Translations under genes and position numbers: made by a program | Part shown: positions 34,015 through 44,879 of the stretch, piece after piece | How the letters are laid out: each line of letters begins with the position of its first letter | Numbering within the stretch: the stretch's first letter is position 1 | The notes under the pieces: generated by a model | Databases searched by the model: none | What the model saw: only the letters and a program-made list of their open reading frames with translations | What the model was told of the DNA's origin: nothing | NCBI GenBank assembly: GCA_000750105.3 | Contig: JPHH03000003.1 | Coordinates: 1,116,001 to 1,180,000 of the forward strand | From: Tolypocladium sp. Sup5 PDA-1 | Lineage: Eukaryota; Ascomycota; Sordariomycetes; Hypocreales; Ophiocordycipitaceae | Direction: 5' to 3' | DNA: 64,000 nucleotides

Positions 34015-34440
34015 AACACGCAAAGACGGGGAGGAGGTCGCTCATGACATATACTTGCCCCACGTTCGCCGGTCTGGAGTCTAGTGGTGTACTCGTACAT
34101 ACAGCTCAGCTACGGATACCGTACAGCATCCATCAGTGTATTAGCCGCCTGCCGCGCAACCGCGCACCGAGTTCGGGCTCCATCAGTCCAACCACTGCCC
34201 CGCCATCGTGACAGCCATAGGCGGGCCGCCGGTCAGGTGAACGGTGGTGCAACAGATACTAATCGGATCTTGCTATTTGTGTCATGTACAAACAAATTGC
34301 GCTGCGATTACTTGCTCGGCGGCTCCTTGTATGCCTCTTCTGGCGCAGTCTGAACCGCTCTCTGAAGCTCACTGGAACTTCGGGAAGTGCATGCGACCCC
34401 AAGGACCCCCCCAAGCCCCCTCCATACTCGCTAAGCCAAT

Positions 34441-34480
34441 GGCACCCATTTCCGCCCACCCTCTTATCGCTTATCGATAA
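34441..34480 (+). promoter_or_regulatory. GCACCC + CTTATCG/TATCGATAA element upstream of ESF2
   Basis: GGCACCC at 34441-34447, then CTTATCGC at 34463-34470 and TTATCGATAA at 34471-34480. It ends 90 bp before the ESF2 ATG. It resembles the blocks before DBP7 and NMD3. Confidence 0.45.
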
Positions 34481-34570
34481 CCATAACCAGCAACTTTTTT
34501 TCTCCAACGCCAATTCATCTGCAAGCTTGGGTGAATTTGCAGCGTCGCATCCTCCGCGACAACGTGCACC

Positions 34571-35536
34571 ATGGCGCCCCCGAAGCGAAACGAATTCCTC
34601 GATGCGTCAGACAGCGAAGATGACCTGGTCGACGGCTACAACTCCGAGGATGAGGTAGCAAAGGGTGGCCGCAGTGCCAAGCGGCGGAAGGTTGACAGCG
34701 ACGAAGAAGACGACAGTGCGGCTAGCGACGTTGAGCGCGACGTGAGCGATGCCGAGGACCCCGCAGAACTTGACGACGAAGAAGACGTACGGAAGGTGGA
34801 GGTAAAGGACGATGCCACGTCGACAGCGAAGAAATCGAAGCCAAAGCTGGAGACGGAGCTCCCAGACATCACCAAGCCGTTGACCAAGAAGAATCTCGTC
34901 GCCACTGAGAAAGCCATCAAGAAGTCTGGAGTCGTCTTCCTCTCCAGAATACCCCCCTTTATGAAGCCCGCCAAATTGCGATCATTACTCGAGCCCTTTG
35001 GCGCCATCAATCGCATATTCCTCGCCCCCGAAGATCCAACCTCCCACACCCGCCGTGTCAAGGCCGGCGGAAACAAGAAGCGCCTATACACCGAGGGCTG
35101 GGTCGAGTTTATCAATAAAAAGGACGCCAAGTCCGTCTGCGAGCTTCTCAACGCGCGCATCATCGGCGGGAAGAAGGGAAACTATTACCACGACGACATC
35201 TGGAACCTGCTGTACCTGAAGGGCTTCAAGTGGCACCACCTGACGGAGCAGATTTCCGCGGAGAACGCGGAGAGGACGAGTCGCATGAGGGCCGAGATCA
35301 GCAAGGCGACCAAGGAGAACAAGGACTTTGTGAGGAACGTGGAGAGGGCCAAGATGCTCGACGGCATGCAGACCAAGTCGAAGAAGAGGAAGGCCGCGGG
35401 TGGGGAGGACGAGCGTGCGCAGCGTGCGCCTACGGAAGGGGCTCGGACGTTTAAGCAGGTCCAGCAGATACAGAAGGCTGCGAACACGGAGGAGCAGCCG
35501 GAGCGCGTCACCAGGGTCCTGAGCAAGATTTTCTAG
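34571..35536 (+). CDS. esf2: Pre-rRNA-processing protein ESF2 (ABT1 family)
   Basis: Nucleolar RNA-binding protein of the small-subunit processome, which in yeast binds the 18S precursor and stimulates Dbp8. Single exon, 321 aa. The first 90 residues are acidic and serine-rich (SDSEDD, DSDEEDDSAASD, LDDEED) with a basic patch AKRRKV. An RRM-like domain follows at about 118-220: SGVVFLSRIPPFMKPAKLRSLLEPFG, then IFLAPE, the long Esf2-type insert with RRVKAGGNKKRLYTEGWVEF, and ARIIGGKKGNYYHDDIWNLLYLKGFKWHHL. The C-terminus is a charged coiled-coil-like tail. It stands 307 bp upstream of NMD3 on the same strand. Confidence 0.95.
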   Translation: MAPPKRNEFLDASDSEDDLVDGYNSEDEVAKGGRSAKRRKVDSDEEDDSAASDVERDVSDAEDPAELDDEEDVRKVEVKDDATSTAKKSKPKLETELPDITKPLTKKNLVATEKAIKKSGVVFLSRIPPFMKPAKLRSLLEPFGAINRIFLAPEDPTSHTRRVKAGGNKKRLYTEGWVEFINKKDAKSVCELLNARIIGGKKGNYYHDDIWNLLYLKGFKWHHLTEQISAENAERTSRMRAEISKATKENKDFVRNVERAKMLDGMQTKSKKRKAAGGEDERAQRAPTEGARTFKQVQQIQKAANTEEQPERVTRVLSKIF

Positions 35537-35843
35537 TCACGGGCGTCAAGATATGTAGGCATTCTCGAATTCAAACGGCACGGTGTTGGGGATATGATGT
35601 TGAGATTTGGATCCTTGAAATGGTCGCTCCCACTGTTTCCGCTTTAGTGCAAGGCCCCGCTGGCAGCGGCAGCACCCACTTAGTTGTGGCGGAAAGCCCG
35701 ATAAGATTTTCGTATCGCTTATCAAGCAGCGGGGCAAACATTTTTCGACTCTTGACTCCCCGCGAAAGACCGACTTCTCAGCCCAAGCCGTCTTCAGTCT
35801 TCACCAACAACACCCTCCAAACCGCTGTATTTTGGTCGGCAAG
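35537..35843. other. ESF2-NMD3 spacer
   Basis: A short spacer between two tandem ribosome-assembly genes, containing the NMD3 promoter element listed separately. Confidence 0.6.
35672..35723 (+). promoter_or_regulatory. GCACCC + CGATAAG...CTTATC element upstream of NMD3
   Basis: GCACCC at 35672-35677, CGATAAG at 35699-35705 and ATCGCTTATC at 35714-35723. It ends 120 bp before the NMD3 ATG. The two GATAAG half-sites face each other. Confidence 0.45.
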
Positions 35844-37444
35844 ATGTCCATGGATATTGACGATGCCCCCGTGGCCATCGGGGCCGTCGAGCATGCGACC
35901 GGCGCAACGTATGTGCCCTTTGACTCACCTGGACACCCCCACTTACTGACGTTTTCTCCAGCATCCTCTGCTGCAACTGCGGTGCCCCCATCGACGGAAC
36001 CACATCCACCGGCGCCCTGTGCTTTGCCTGCGTCAAGCTGACGGTCGACATCTCCCAGGGCATCCAGCGCGAAGCGACGCTCAACTTTTGCCGCGACTGC
36101 GACCGATGGCTGCTGCCCCCGACGAGCTGGATCGTGGCCATGTACGAGTCCCGGGAACTGCTGGCGCTGTGCCTGAAGAAGCTGAGGGGCCTCAACAAAG
36201 TCCGCATCGTCGACGCCAGCTTCATCTGGACGGAGCCGCATTCGCGCCGGGTAAAGGTCAAGCTCACCATCCAGGACTCCGTCCAGGACGGCGTGCTGCT
36301 CCAGCAGAGCTTCGAGGTCGTGTACATTGTGGCGACGCAGCAGTGCCCGGAGTGTGCCAAGTCATATACCGCCAACGTCTGGAGAGCATGCGTCCAGGTC
36401 CGGCAAAAGGTCCTTCACAAGCGAACCTTCCTCTTCCTCGAGCAGCTCATCATGAAGCACGCCGCCCACCGAGATACCCTCAACATCAGGGAGGCCAAGG
36501 ATGGCATCGACTTTTTCTTCGCGCACAGGAACCAGGCCGAGAAATTCAACGACTTCCTCAACTCGGTGGTGCCGGTCAAGATCAAGGCATCTCAGGAGCT
36601 GATTTCCCAGGACCAGCACACGTCAAAGAAGCAGTTCAAGTTTACATACTCGGCTGAGCTGGTCCCGATATGCAGGGACGACTTGGTTGCTATGCCCATC
36701 AAGCTTGCGAAGCAATACGGAAACATATCCCCCCTCGTCCTATGCCACAAGATTGGCACGTCGGTGTGCCTCATGGACCCTCAAACCCTCCAGACTGCCG
36801 ACATCAGCTCACCCATCTACTGGCGCGCGCCGTTTACGTCTCTGGCCGATGCGCATGAACTGGTCGAGTTCGTCGTGATGGATATTGAACAAACCACAAC
36901 CAGGCGAGGCAAGTGGGTACTCTCAGAGGCGACGGTTGCGCGTGCATCCGACCTTGGCACCAACGACAAGACGTACTTTACGAGGACACACCTCGGCCAC
37001 TACCTGCAGCCGGGCGATTCCGCCATGGGTTATCTGCTGACGGGGACCATGTTCAACAACCAAGACTTCGAGGCGATAGAAGAGTCCAACACGTACTCTT
37101 CGACGATCCCGGATGTAGTATTGGTCAAGAAGCACTATCCCCGCCGCCGGAGGAACCGCCGCCGCAACTGGAAGCTCAGGCGCATGAACAAGGACGAGGG
37201 CGAGCTGCTGCCCAAGAAGACGGACCAGGATCGCATGGACCGCGAGTATGAGCAGTTCCTGCAGGATGTTGAGGAGGACGAGGAACTCCGCGCTGCTCTG
37301 GCGTTGTACAAGAGCGAGAAGAAGCGGGAGGCGGAGGAGATGAGCATAGCCGAGACGGAGGATGACGAGGAGGACGGCGCGCCGCAGGTGGACATGGAGG
37401 AGTTGTTGGACGACTTTGATGAGCTCACGGTGCAGGACCCCTAG
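35844..37444 (+). CDS. nmd3: 60S ribosomal export protein NMD3
   Basis: Adapter linking pre-60S subunits to the exportin Crm1 for nuclear export. Two exons: 35844-35908 and 35962-37444; 515 aa, the usual length. The N-terminal zinc-binding region has the CxxC pairs CCNC, CFAC, CRDC and CPEC. The central part includes RTFLFLEQLIMKH and NIREAKDGIDFFFAHRNQAEKF. The basic run PRRRRNRRRNWKLRRM is the likely nuclear localisation signal. The acidic C-terminus (VEEDEELRAALALYKSEKK...LLDDFDELTV) carries spaced leucines consistent with a Crm1 export signal. It is convergent with the next gene, stops 110 bp apart. Confidence 0.96.
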
Positions 37445-37554
37445 TTGACGGGCCAAGGCGTTTAAAATACAATCTCGATGTTTCCACGTGCTGCTCTGTG
37501 TAAACGTGATTGTGTATGTTGTGCGATCTCCTTGACGGCAGTAGGCGTCATCGC

Positions 37555-38744
37555 TCATAAGAATGAGGGTATTGTGTCTGGCGACAGCTTCTTCGGCGGA
37601 TCTTTATCTCCGGTCTTCCTAATCTGCTCTCTCGACTGTTCCCGGCGAGCCTTGCGCCTGCTAATGCCAAACGGGTCATCGCCGTCGTCTTCATTCCCAC
37701 CGGCATGCGCGAGGTCCCGCCTGTCTCGTATCCTGTCTCGTATTCCGCTGTCTCGCACGATCCCGCTCCGCGACGGCGTGTCCGTGCTCGCACTATCACG
37801 GCTTGTTGTGAGCATTACGGGCTTGACGGGGGGTCGGCTCGTGGAAGGCGTGGAATGCTGTGCCTGGTGGCGCGGAGTCGTCGACGGTCGGGAGGAGACT
37901 GGAACGCGGGAAGGCGCTGGGGTGCTGGGTGCGGGCGAGGTGTCCAGGCGGCTTCTGCGCTGGGATGGGAGGCTTGGGAGGGTGTCGTGTGGACGGTTGG
38001 TCGTGCTTGTGGGTTTGTATCCGGCTGCGGCGCGGGTCGTCGAGTGCGTTGGCGCGTACGAGGATATCGACCGTGTCTCGCTCCGCGGACGCTCCATCAG
38101 GCCCTGCAGACTCGTGCAGGCCCAAGACTCCGGATCGCCGCCACCACCTCCTCCTCCTGCCCGGAGCACCGTGCGCTGCTTCGCCTCGCGCCGCGCCGCC
38201 TCACGGCGGACACGCGCAGAGGTGGTGAGCGGGCCGACGACGGGGCGGGCGATGGCGTGGATGGCGGCGGCGTTCTGGCTCTCGGCGCGGGCTTTGAGGC
38301 GGTTGTACTCTGCGCGGTGGAGGTGCGTGGTGAAGCGCTGGGCGGTGTGCAGGAACTCGTCCTCGACCATGCGGTAGCGGTCGTCGGCGAGGGGGCCGGG
38401 GAGCATGTGGCTATCAGCGTGGTCAGTTCAAGATGTGATGGAGAGCGGCGGGTTGGGAGAGGGAGGGTTACTGTTCCTGGGGCGGCTCCGGGGGAGGGGA
38501 CGTTGAAGGGCTGCGGACGGGTTCGAGACCTGCTTGGGTGTTAGCTTGAGGTGCTTGCGGGTTGCGGTATCTTGAGGTTTCGCGTACGTGACTCTGGGGC
38601 GCGCTGGCGTCGAGGCGTGGGAGTGAAGTGAGGGTCGCGCGCTGGCGTGGACTTGGGCGGCGCGGGGCTTTCTGTCTTGGGTGTTCGCTGGGGACTGGGC
38701 TTTACGGCGCCATCGGTCGTCTTCCAGGGCAGACGCCGGCCCAT
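37555..38744 (-). CDS. Conserved fungal protein of unknown function (MGRRLPWK N-terminus)
   Basis: Three exons: 38744-38588, 38529-38472, 38410-37555; 356 aa. Phases 1 and 2 join to give PESRLEPVRSPSTSPPPEPPQEHHMLPG without a break. The N-terminal 70 residues are basic and proline/serine-rich and begin with MGRRLPWKT, a start I associate with an uncharacterised family in filamentous ascomycetes. The only ordered-looking block is DDRYRMVEDEFLHTAQRFTTHLHRAEYNRLKARAES (helical), followed by ARPVVGPLT and a SWACTSLQGLMERP motif. The rest is low-complexity Ser/Thr/Pro/Arg, ending with a basic patch and KLSPDTIPSFL. Nuclear localisation is plausible. I know no function. Confidence 0.75.
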
Positions 38745-40033
38745 GATGGCGGTGTGGTGAGGTTGGTGAGGTTGGTGAGGGCGTGTGTGGTGTTGAGTGT
38801 GAGAGGGAGGTTGTGCTGAGGTTGAGGTGTGAGAGTGCCATGGCTTTACATTTGCGAACCACGTGCGAGCTCCAGGCTACAAGTACTGCGTAGAGCTCAC
38901 GTATTATTTTCATTTTCAAATTGCTACATGGGCTGCATAGAAATACTGATACAAGGCCATATAGCTCATTTTAGAGCTCCGACAATGCCTGGCACGTCAA
39001 CTCACAATCGGTCGTTTCCTCCGAGGTGAGCCGGTGTGGATCGCTTCGGCACTGGCTCTCGGCGAGGTTGGCCGGCGGGATCAGGGGGAGGCAGCTCATG
39101 GCAATGGCAGCACGTCTGCTTCCTCGGAGCATCGCGACTCGCCCGACGACGAGTTGGATACGACGTCTTGTTTTGCGGACGATACGGGTTTGCCGAAGCA
39201 CCAGACTATTTCAGGGCCCGCGACAACTCTCATCGGGGCTGCGAAACGTGCCTAACCGACTACGACATCTCCATAGCCTGGCAATGCGACACCACGGGAC
39301 GGGTTACAAAGGTTATGACGTATCAGCAGAATGGACGCTGTCGCTCCCCTAATGACTGGGTATGGAAACTCATGAGCGACCGTTTTCGCACGCCAGGATA
39401 TGGTAGACATTTTTGGCCCTCGGATTATAGGCGTGGCGCGAGATCGATGGAGACGGGCAGAGGCAGCCGAAGCCCAAACAGAGTTCGGGGGCCTGAAAAT
39501 TTAGCTACAAGGTGCCATGTAGCATATTAGGCAAGGTTAGGTATAGGTAGGTAGGTAGGTAGGTAGGTAGGTAGGTAGCTAAACTGACATTTGAAACTGC
39601 TGTATCGTGTCGTCTGTGGTGGCTCGATGTTAGTTCCACGTGCAGAGGCTAGATAGCTATGCGGAGGCCGCCAGTCTCCAGGCAAGGAACAAGCAGGCTG
39701 AACGTGATGATTCAGAGTGAGAGCTCAGCAGTACCTTGCTATTCCTGCCGTTGCTCTCTGTTACTTGGAACTGTGCCTAGATTCTATCAAGGCCAACGTG
39801 TTGTAGGACGTTGGATTCGTAGAGAAGCGTACCCAGCAAGCTCAGAGGTGAGGGTGGATGTTTATTCAAGCATCATTTGCAAATATAAACATCAAGGCTC
39901 GTACCGGCTTCTCCATTTTCGTCATCTAACAAGACCTGTACACAGAATACCTAGGTTTCCAGCTCTTGGGCCCTTCGAACAAAAAGAAATACAAGCGTCA
40001 CTCCAAACAGCTCTATCAATGCTTCCTCAACGC
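38745..40033. other. Intergenic, 1.3 kb
   Basis: Upstream of the unknown gene and downstream of the aminotransferase, both minus strand. It contains the TAGG repeat at 39544-39578 and CACGTG cores near 38861 and 39639. The plus-strand frames at 39034-39530 are not supported. Confidence 0.55.
39544..39578. repeat. (TAGG)8 tetranucleotide repeat
   Basis: A run of about eight TAGG units, preceded by GGTTAGGTATAGG. Confidence 0.9.
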
Positions 40034-41551
40034 TCACTGCGTCTCGCCGACAACTTTCCTAATGGCATTGGCCACGTGGTCAATGTTCTTGGTATTCAGG
40101 CCGGCCATGCTGATGCGGCCGTTCTTGGTCATGTAGATGTGGTACTCGTCGCGCAGCTTCTGCACCTGCGGCTCCGACAGGCCCGTGAAGCTGAACATGC
40201 CGATCTGGTCGGTGATGTGGTTCCAGGTGCCCGGGGTGCCAAGCGCCTCGAGCTTGGAGCGCAGGGCCTTGCGCATGCTGATGATGCGGCCCGACATGGT
40301 CCGCAGGTTCTCCTCCCACTCAGCGAACAGCTTGGGGTCGTTGAGGACGGTGCTGGCGATGCGGGCGCCGTACAGGGGCGGATTGGAGATTTCGGATCTC
40401 TGCAAGATGGCCAGCTGGGACGCAATCCTGGTAATGGTCGCAGACGCCTCGGCGCCAGGGGCCGTCACCACGTGGAAGCAGCCTGCTCGCTCACCGTACA
40501 GGCCAAAGTTCTTGGCGAAGCTCTGGCAGACGAGGAGCTCGAATCCCTGCTGGATAAAGTAGCGGATGGCCGAGGCATCACGGGCCAGGTCGCCCGAGGC
40601 AAAGCCCTGGTAGGCGCAGTCGAAGAAGGGGAAGTGCTTCCTCTGGGCCATGATAACGGCGAGCTCCTTCCACTGGTCCATGGTCGGGTCGACGCCCGTC
40701 GGGTTGTGGGCGCAGGGGTGGAGCAGGATGATGGAGCGCTCGGGGGCGGCCTGGATGGCAGCCTTCATGCCCTCAAAGTCGAGGCCATTGGACTGCTTGG
40801 AGAAGTAGGGGTACTGGGCGGTTTCCAGGCCGACGTTTCCGAAGATCTGCTTGTGGTTTGCCCAGGTGGGGTTGGACAGGTAGACGGTCCTGCTGCCCTT
40901 GTAGAACTTGGCGAGGAAGAGGGCGCCGAGGTGGACGGCGCCGGTGCCGGAGATGGTCTGCATGGATGTGGCGCGCTTCTCCGCGAGGGCCGGCGAGTCG
41001 GCGCCGAGTATCAGCTCGGCGGCCTTGGAGGTGAACTCCGGAATACCGGCGATGGGGGCATATTCGTGGTTCAACTCGGGGTTGTTTCGGAGGATCTCGT
41101 CTGCCTGCGAGAGGGACGCGGGGTCAGCATATGTATGGTTGAGGGCGGCAGAGAGACGGAACTCAGCTTCTGCGTACCTTTTTCACAACGGGTAGTACCC
41201 AGGGCTTCGCATCGTCGCCACGGTAAGCGCCGATTCCCTGCAGACACCAAAAAGTCAGTCTCCGGACGCTGGCGCCCTCCGGCCATCGGAGGTAATGGCT
41301 CATACCAGGTCGACCTTGAGGTCGCTCGTGTCGGCCCTGTAGGCGCGGGCGAGGCCAAAGAGCGCATCCTCGGGGGCCTGGGGGACGGTGTCGGCGGGGA
41401 AGCTGGTGACGGAGGCCATGGCGGGCGAGATGTGGCTTGCGATGCTGTTGATTCTCGCGAGGGACGATGAGGAAGAAGAAGAAGAAGAAGAAGAAGAAGA
41501 AGCTGTAGCTGTAGTTGGAGCTGGAGCTGAAGAGGATGACGACGGAGCCAT
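40034..41551 (-). CDS. Aspartate aminotransferase, PLP-dependent
   Basis: Interconverts aspartate and 2-oxoglutarate with oxaloacetate and glutamate. Three exons: 41551-41306, 41237-41178 (exactly 20 codons), 41104-40034; 458 aa. The catalytic lysine is in QSFAKNFGLYGERAG. HPCAHNPTGVDP and FFDCAYQGFASGD are the PLP-site signatures, and the core from SFPADTVPQAPEDALFGL to the C-terminus matches the cytosolic-type fungal enzyme. The first 44 residues are unusual: a run of 13 serines (18-30) coded by a trinucleotide repeat, then LARINSIASHISPA. A second in-frame ATG at 41419 (residue 45) would give a 414-aa enzyme of standard length. There is no C-terminal peroxisomal tripeptide (ends GETQ). Confidence 0.94.
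41472..41502. repeat. (GAA)10 trinucleotide repeat, coding for serine on the minus strand
   Basis: About ten GAA units in exon 1 of the aminotransferase, read on the minus strand as TCT/TCTTC-type serine codons. Confidence 0.85.
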
Positions 41552-42616
41552 GGTGGGATGATAGTGGGGTGGTGGGCGGATGCGGCAGTAATAACCAATT
41601 CTGCGACGGTGACTGGTTCAGGCGCAGCCCAGGTTTGGTAGGTGTCTCAGGCGCTGTCGCTGCCACTGCTGGCCGTGCCGCGCTCGTCCAAGCGGAAGCT
41701 GACGGCCCAACGCGAGCCCAAGAACGCCTGCTAGAAGCGGCAAGCAGCCAATTCGATTCGATGGGCTTGGCCGGGTCGACGACGGGCGCATGCAATGCAG
41801 GCAATATGCGCGTCGGATAATTGCAGCGCCTCGCAAGGTATTGGATCAGGATGTACGAGTACTTCGTAGTCCGTAGTCCGTAAGTGCTCAGGTGACGTGT
41901 GAGTGGCGCCCCGGACCGCTCGGCGGGTGAGCAGCGGGAGCCGCCCGTTTTATGGCCTGTATGAGCGGTCCCACAGGCCCTCGTGAGGTCGCTGTCTTCG
42001 GCGCGCTTGGCCGAGGCCCTTTCGGCTCTCACGGGCCAGGTGCTTGCTGCAGTTGCGCCGAAGGCCTGCCAGTTTCCAGCGGCTCCGACCCTCTGAAGCA
42101 AGGCCTGGCGCTTGTTGCTTTTCAGTGCACAAGCCCCCTACAGAAGTCCCCGAATTGGTGGCTTCCGACTTCGCCCGCCGCATCAACTGATCACCTCGAG
42201 CTTGGCTGTCCTGGGTTTCGTCGCGGCACCAGGGACTTGCCGAGTTCTGAGCGGCGGCCCCCCGCGGCTTTCCGAGCAAAGGGCGCACCGCGCGGGCGCC
42301 AATTAGTCAAGAAAATGGATCCCCAATCCTCTTGAGCCTGTTCTCGTACATTTCCATTTCCGTTTCCATTTCCATTCGCTTTCTCTTTCTAGTGGACGCT
42401 GCACATGCTCCTTACGTATTCCATACGGGGCCTTGGGGGCCACAGTCTGGGGGTGGCTCACGGAAATCCGGAGTCCCCACACATGCCAAACCGTCGCCGG
42501 CTCCTTTCACATGTCGCCGCACTGCCCCTGGCGCTACGCAGTACGAAGTTGCATCTGCCGCCAGCTACCCCTACCTTTACCTTGCACAGGTGACAACGCT
42601 TGACACCACGTCTCCG
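41552..42616. other. Intergenic, aminotransferase promoter
   Basis: Upstream of the aminotransferase and downstream of the syntaxin gene, both minus strand. A duplicated GTAGTCC unit at 41866-41880 lies beside a TACGAGTACTTCGTA block. TTTCCATTTC-type direct repeats lie at 42349-42377. No supported gene. Confidence 0.55.
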
Positions 42617-43787
42617 TCATATGATCAGGTCCCAGATTACAAGAAAGGCGCAGAGCCCGCTGGCCGCGAAGAACGTGTATCGAGCCGCGCTAGGCCGTTG
42701 CGCAGCCTGCTTGAGCTGCTTATTGCCGCCTCCCACGTTTTCCGTAGTCGAGAACGAGTCCGTCACGAGCTGCTCGATATGCGCAGACTGCGTGGCCAGA
42801 TTGTTGACCAGGAGTGACTGCAATTCCGAAATCTCGACCAGCGACTTTTCCGCGCTCCTGGAACGTCTCGTCAGCATACCCGAGTAAACCAAGATCCGCC
42901 GGCACATCAACGTACCTGACCTTGCCCAGCGTGCCCTCGTAGTGCTTCATCATGTCTTGGTTCCCCTCCTCGAACATCTGAACCTGCTCCTCGGTCAAGC
43001 CTTGACTGGGAGCGGCGGCATCATCCAACGCGCCACCTCGTGCTTCAGCAGGCGGCCGAGATTTGGCTGAAGTAGGGGGAAAGTCTGCAAAGTCCGCCGC
43101 TGGCGGAGACAGCAGACCACGGGTCTTTTCCATCTCCCGTGTCAACCTCGTCTCCATCATGTCCTGTTGTGTTCGACAGCACAGCTCCAGCCTCTGCCGT
43201 AAAAACCACAGCACTCCGTCTCGGTGGATTTCCGTTTGTTGGGCCTGGGCTTCCGCAGCCGCGTGTTCTGCCGTCTTGCTGCTGGCATTTCCGCCGGAAG
43301 CCCAGGAGCTGAGGGCACTTAGTCCGCTCGCATACTTTTTGCGGATGACGGCCGATTCCGTCTCGCGGCGAAGCTGTTCGGCGTCGTCGAGGGCTCGTAT
43401 GCTCGCATTGAGCTCGCGTATCATCTGCTTCGCATTTGCGTCGACATCCTCCCGCTCGCGATCGGTTAAAACTCGTGGCTGCCCTGGCGCGGCGTGGCCA
43501 TGCGCTCTTCGTGGCTGTGCGGTCGACAGGTACGCTTGCCGGACATCCCTGAGCTCCTGGTGCAGGCTGGTGATGTGGGAGTTCTTGTCGCATCGCAAAC
43601 GTCAGACGGTGACGGCCGTGAGAAGAATAGCACAGAGACTCACTATGCGATATGCTTCTTTTACGAAGCCCTCAATGGCGTCCACATCGAGAGTGGCCTT
43701 GCCCGATGTCGTCGGCGCACCATGCTTGCCGAGGAGCTCATTGAACTCTGATGTGATGTTCACTGAGGGCAGAATCGCGGATGCCAT
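42617..43787 (-). CDS. ufe1: Syntaxin-18 / Ufe1, ER Qa-SNARE
   Basis: ER t-SNARE for retrograde Golgi-to-ER fusion and ER homotypic fusion. Three exons: 43787-43644, 43583-42916, 42857-42617; 350 aa. The N-terminus matches the syntaxin-18 domain (ILPSVNITSEFNELLGKHG, VKEAYRINSHITSLHQELRDVRQAYLSTAQPR). The segment DVDANAKQMIRELNASIRALDDAEQ is the conserved Ufe1 helix. The Qa-SNARE region spans LTEEQVQMFEEGNQDMMKHYE through KSLVEISELQSLLVNNLATQSAHIEQLV. The protein ends with a tail anchor (YTFFAASGLCAFLVIWDLII) and no lumenal tail. A glycine/alanine and serine insertion in the middle is variable among fungi. Confidence 0.95.
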
Positions 43788-44879
43788 GGCTCGGTACAGG
43801 TTGCCCTGCCGTGGACTGTCAACCTCGAGTCTTGGGCCTCATTCAACGATGCACGCGCTTGCAGCCTACGTAGCTCCATTGGTGCAAGCTGCGGGTTTGG
43901 TGGGCGATGACATGGGAAGGCTGCTTAGTCATCCATTTCCTCACCTCGATCACCACCGCGGCTGACCGCGGACGACTTGCGTCAGTGGTCGGTCAACGCC
44001 ACTGCCGATCTAGGTGGCACAAGTCCGACACGGACCCGGAAAGCGGCGGAATTGGTTACATACGTGACGCACATGCGAGGAGGCAAAAGATGATGCGGAA
44101 GAGGAGAATAGTACAGTGTACGGCTGAGTGGTTGCTGCAAGTTCTTCCAAGGAGCCCGTGACAAGAGCAACCGAGAGGTACGGACTACTCCGTACTTACC
44201 CCGTACATCCGGGCAGCGGGAAGTGGCAGTGGCGGTTACGATGATCTCGCTGCTGCGGAGCCGAAGCGGCACGGGGAAGGAGTGCAACGGAACTCGAATT
44301 GACCAATGCCTTTACACCCCCTGGCCATTCACCAAAACCTGAAGTTCGCCTCCTCTGCACCCCATCACTGTCGTTATCCCGCGGTTCTCATCTTGGCCGC
44401 TGGCACGTTTTACCTGAACAAACCGTCCCGTCTCGGAAGCTGACCGTGCGCTGCAGGTCGGCTTGTTGGTGACGGACATCCACCCGGCCCTCGTTGAACG
44501 CCGTGTCACGGAAGTCGACCGAGGCGACCACAAGCCCACCACCAGCAACTATTTTTGCGACAGCCTTCCTGTTCAGCTTCCCATTCAGCCAGCCATCGAC
44601 CAACCCTGCACTGCAAGGTCCAGCATTATCATCACGGCCCGGCACAGAGTTCCATACGGGAATAACCAGAGTCGCCGGCGGTAACACCCCCTCCTCCTAT
44701 CCCGTCCATCTTCTACCAGCCGTCGACACCATATCTTGACCGTCACCCCCCTCCCAATGTCGCTGGAACCTCGAAGGACGCATCTCCATTCAGACTCCTC
44801 CTTGGCCCTGCCCTCCCCTCTTCATACATGAACCTGGCGTTATGAGCTGTGCCCCCTTCAGCCCTGACCCAGCCGCAGT
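43788..44879. promoter_or_regulatory. Divergent promoter region, syntaxin-18 / MFS transporter
   Basis: A 1.1-kb interval between divergent starts. Paired TACTCCGTAC/GTACGGA motifs lie at about 44177-44207. The 600 bp before the MFS start are C-rich, as in a long leader. No supported gene. Confidence 0.5.

Larger units (their letters stand above)
33919..34570. promoter_or_regulatory. Divergent promoter region, ALDH / ESF2
   Basis: A 652-bp interval between divergent starts. An (AGAAGC)4 repeat occupies 33989-34014 in the ALDH leader. The CTTATCG/TATCGATAA element of ESF2 is at 34441-34480, listed separately. Confidence 0.5.

Noticed and set aside
39659..41470. 603-codon plus-strand open frame
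   Set aside because: It lies antisense to the aspartate aminotransferase, whose motifs and splicing are clear. The plus frame reads as Leu/Gly/Val-rich mirror protein without domains.
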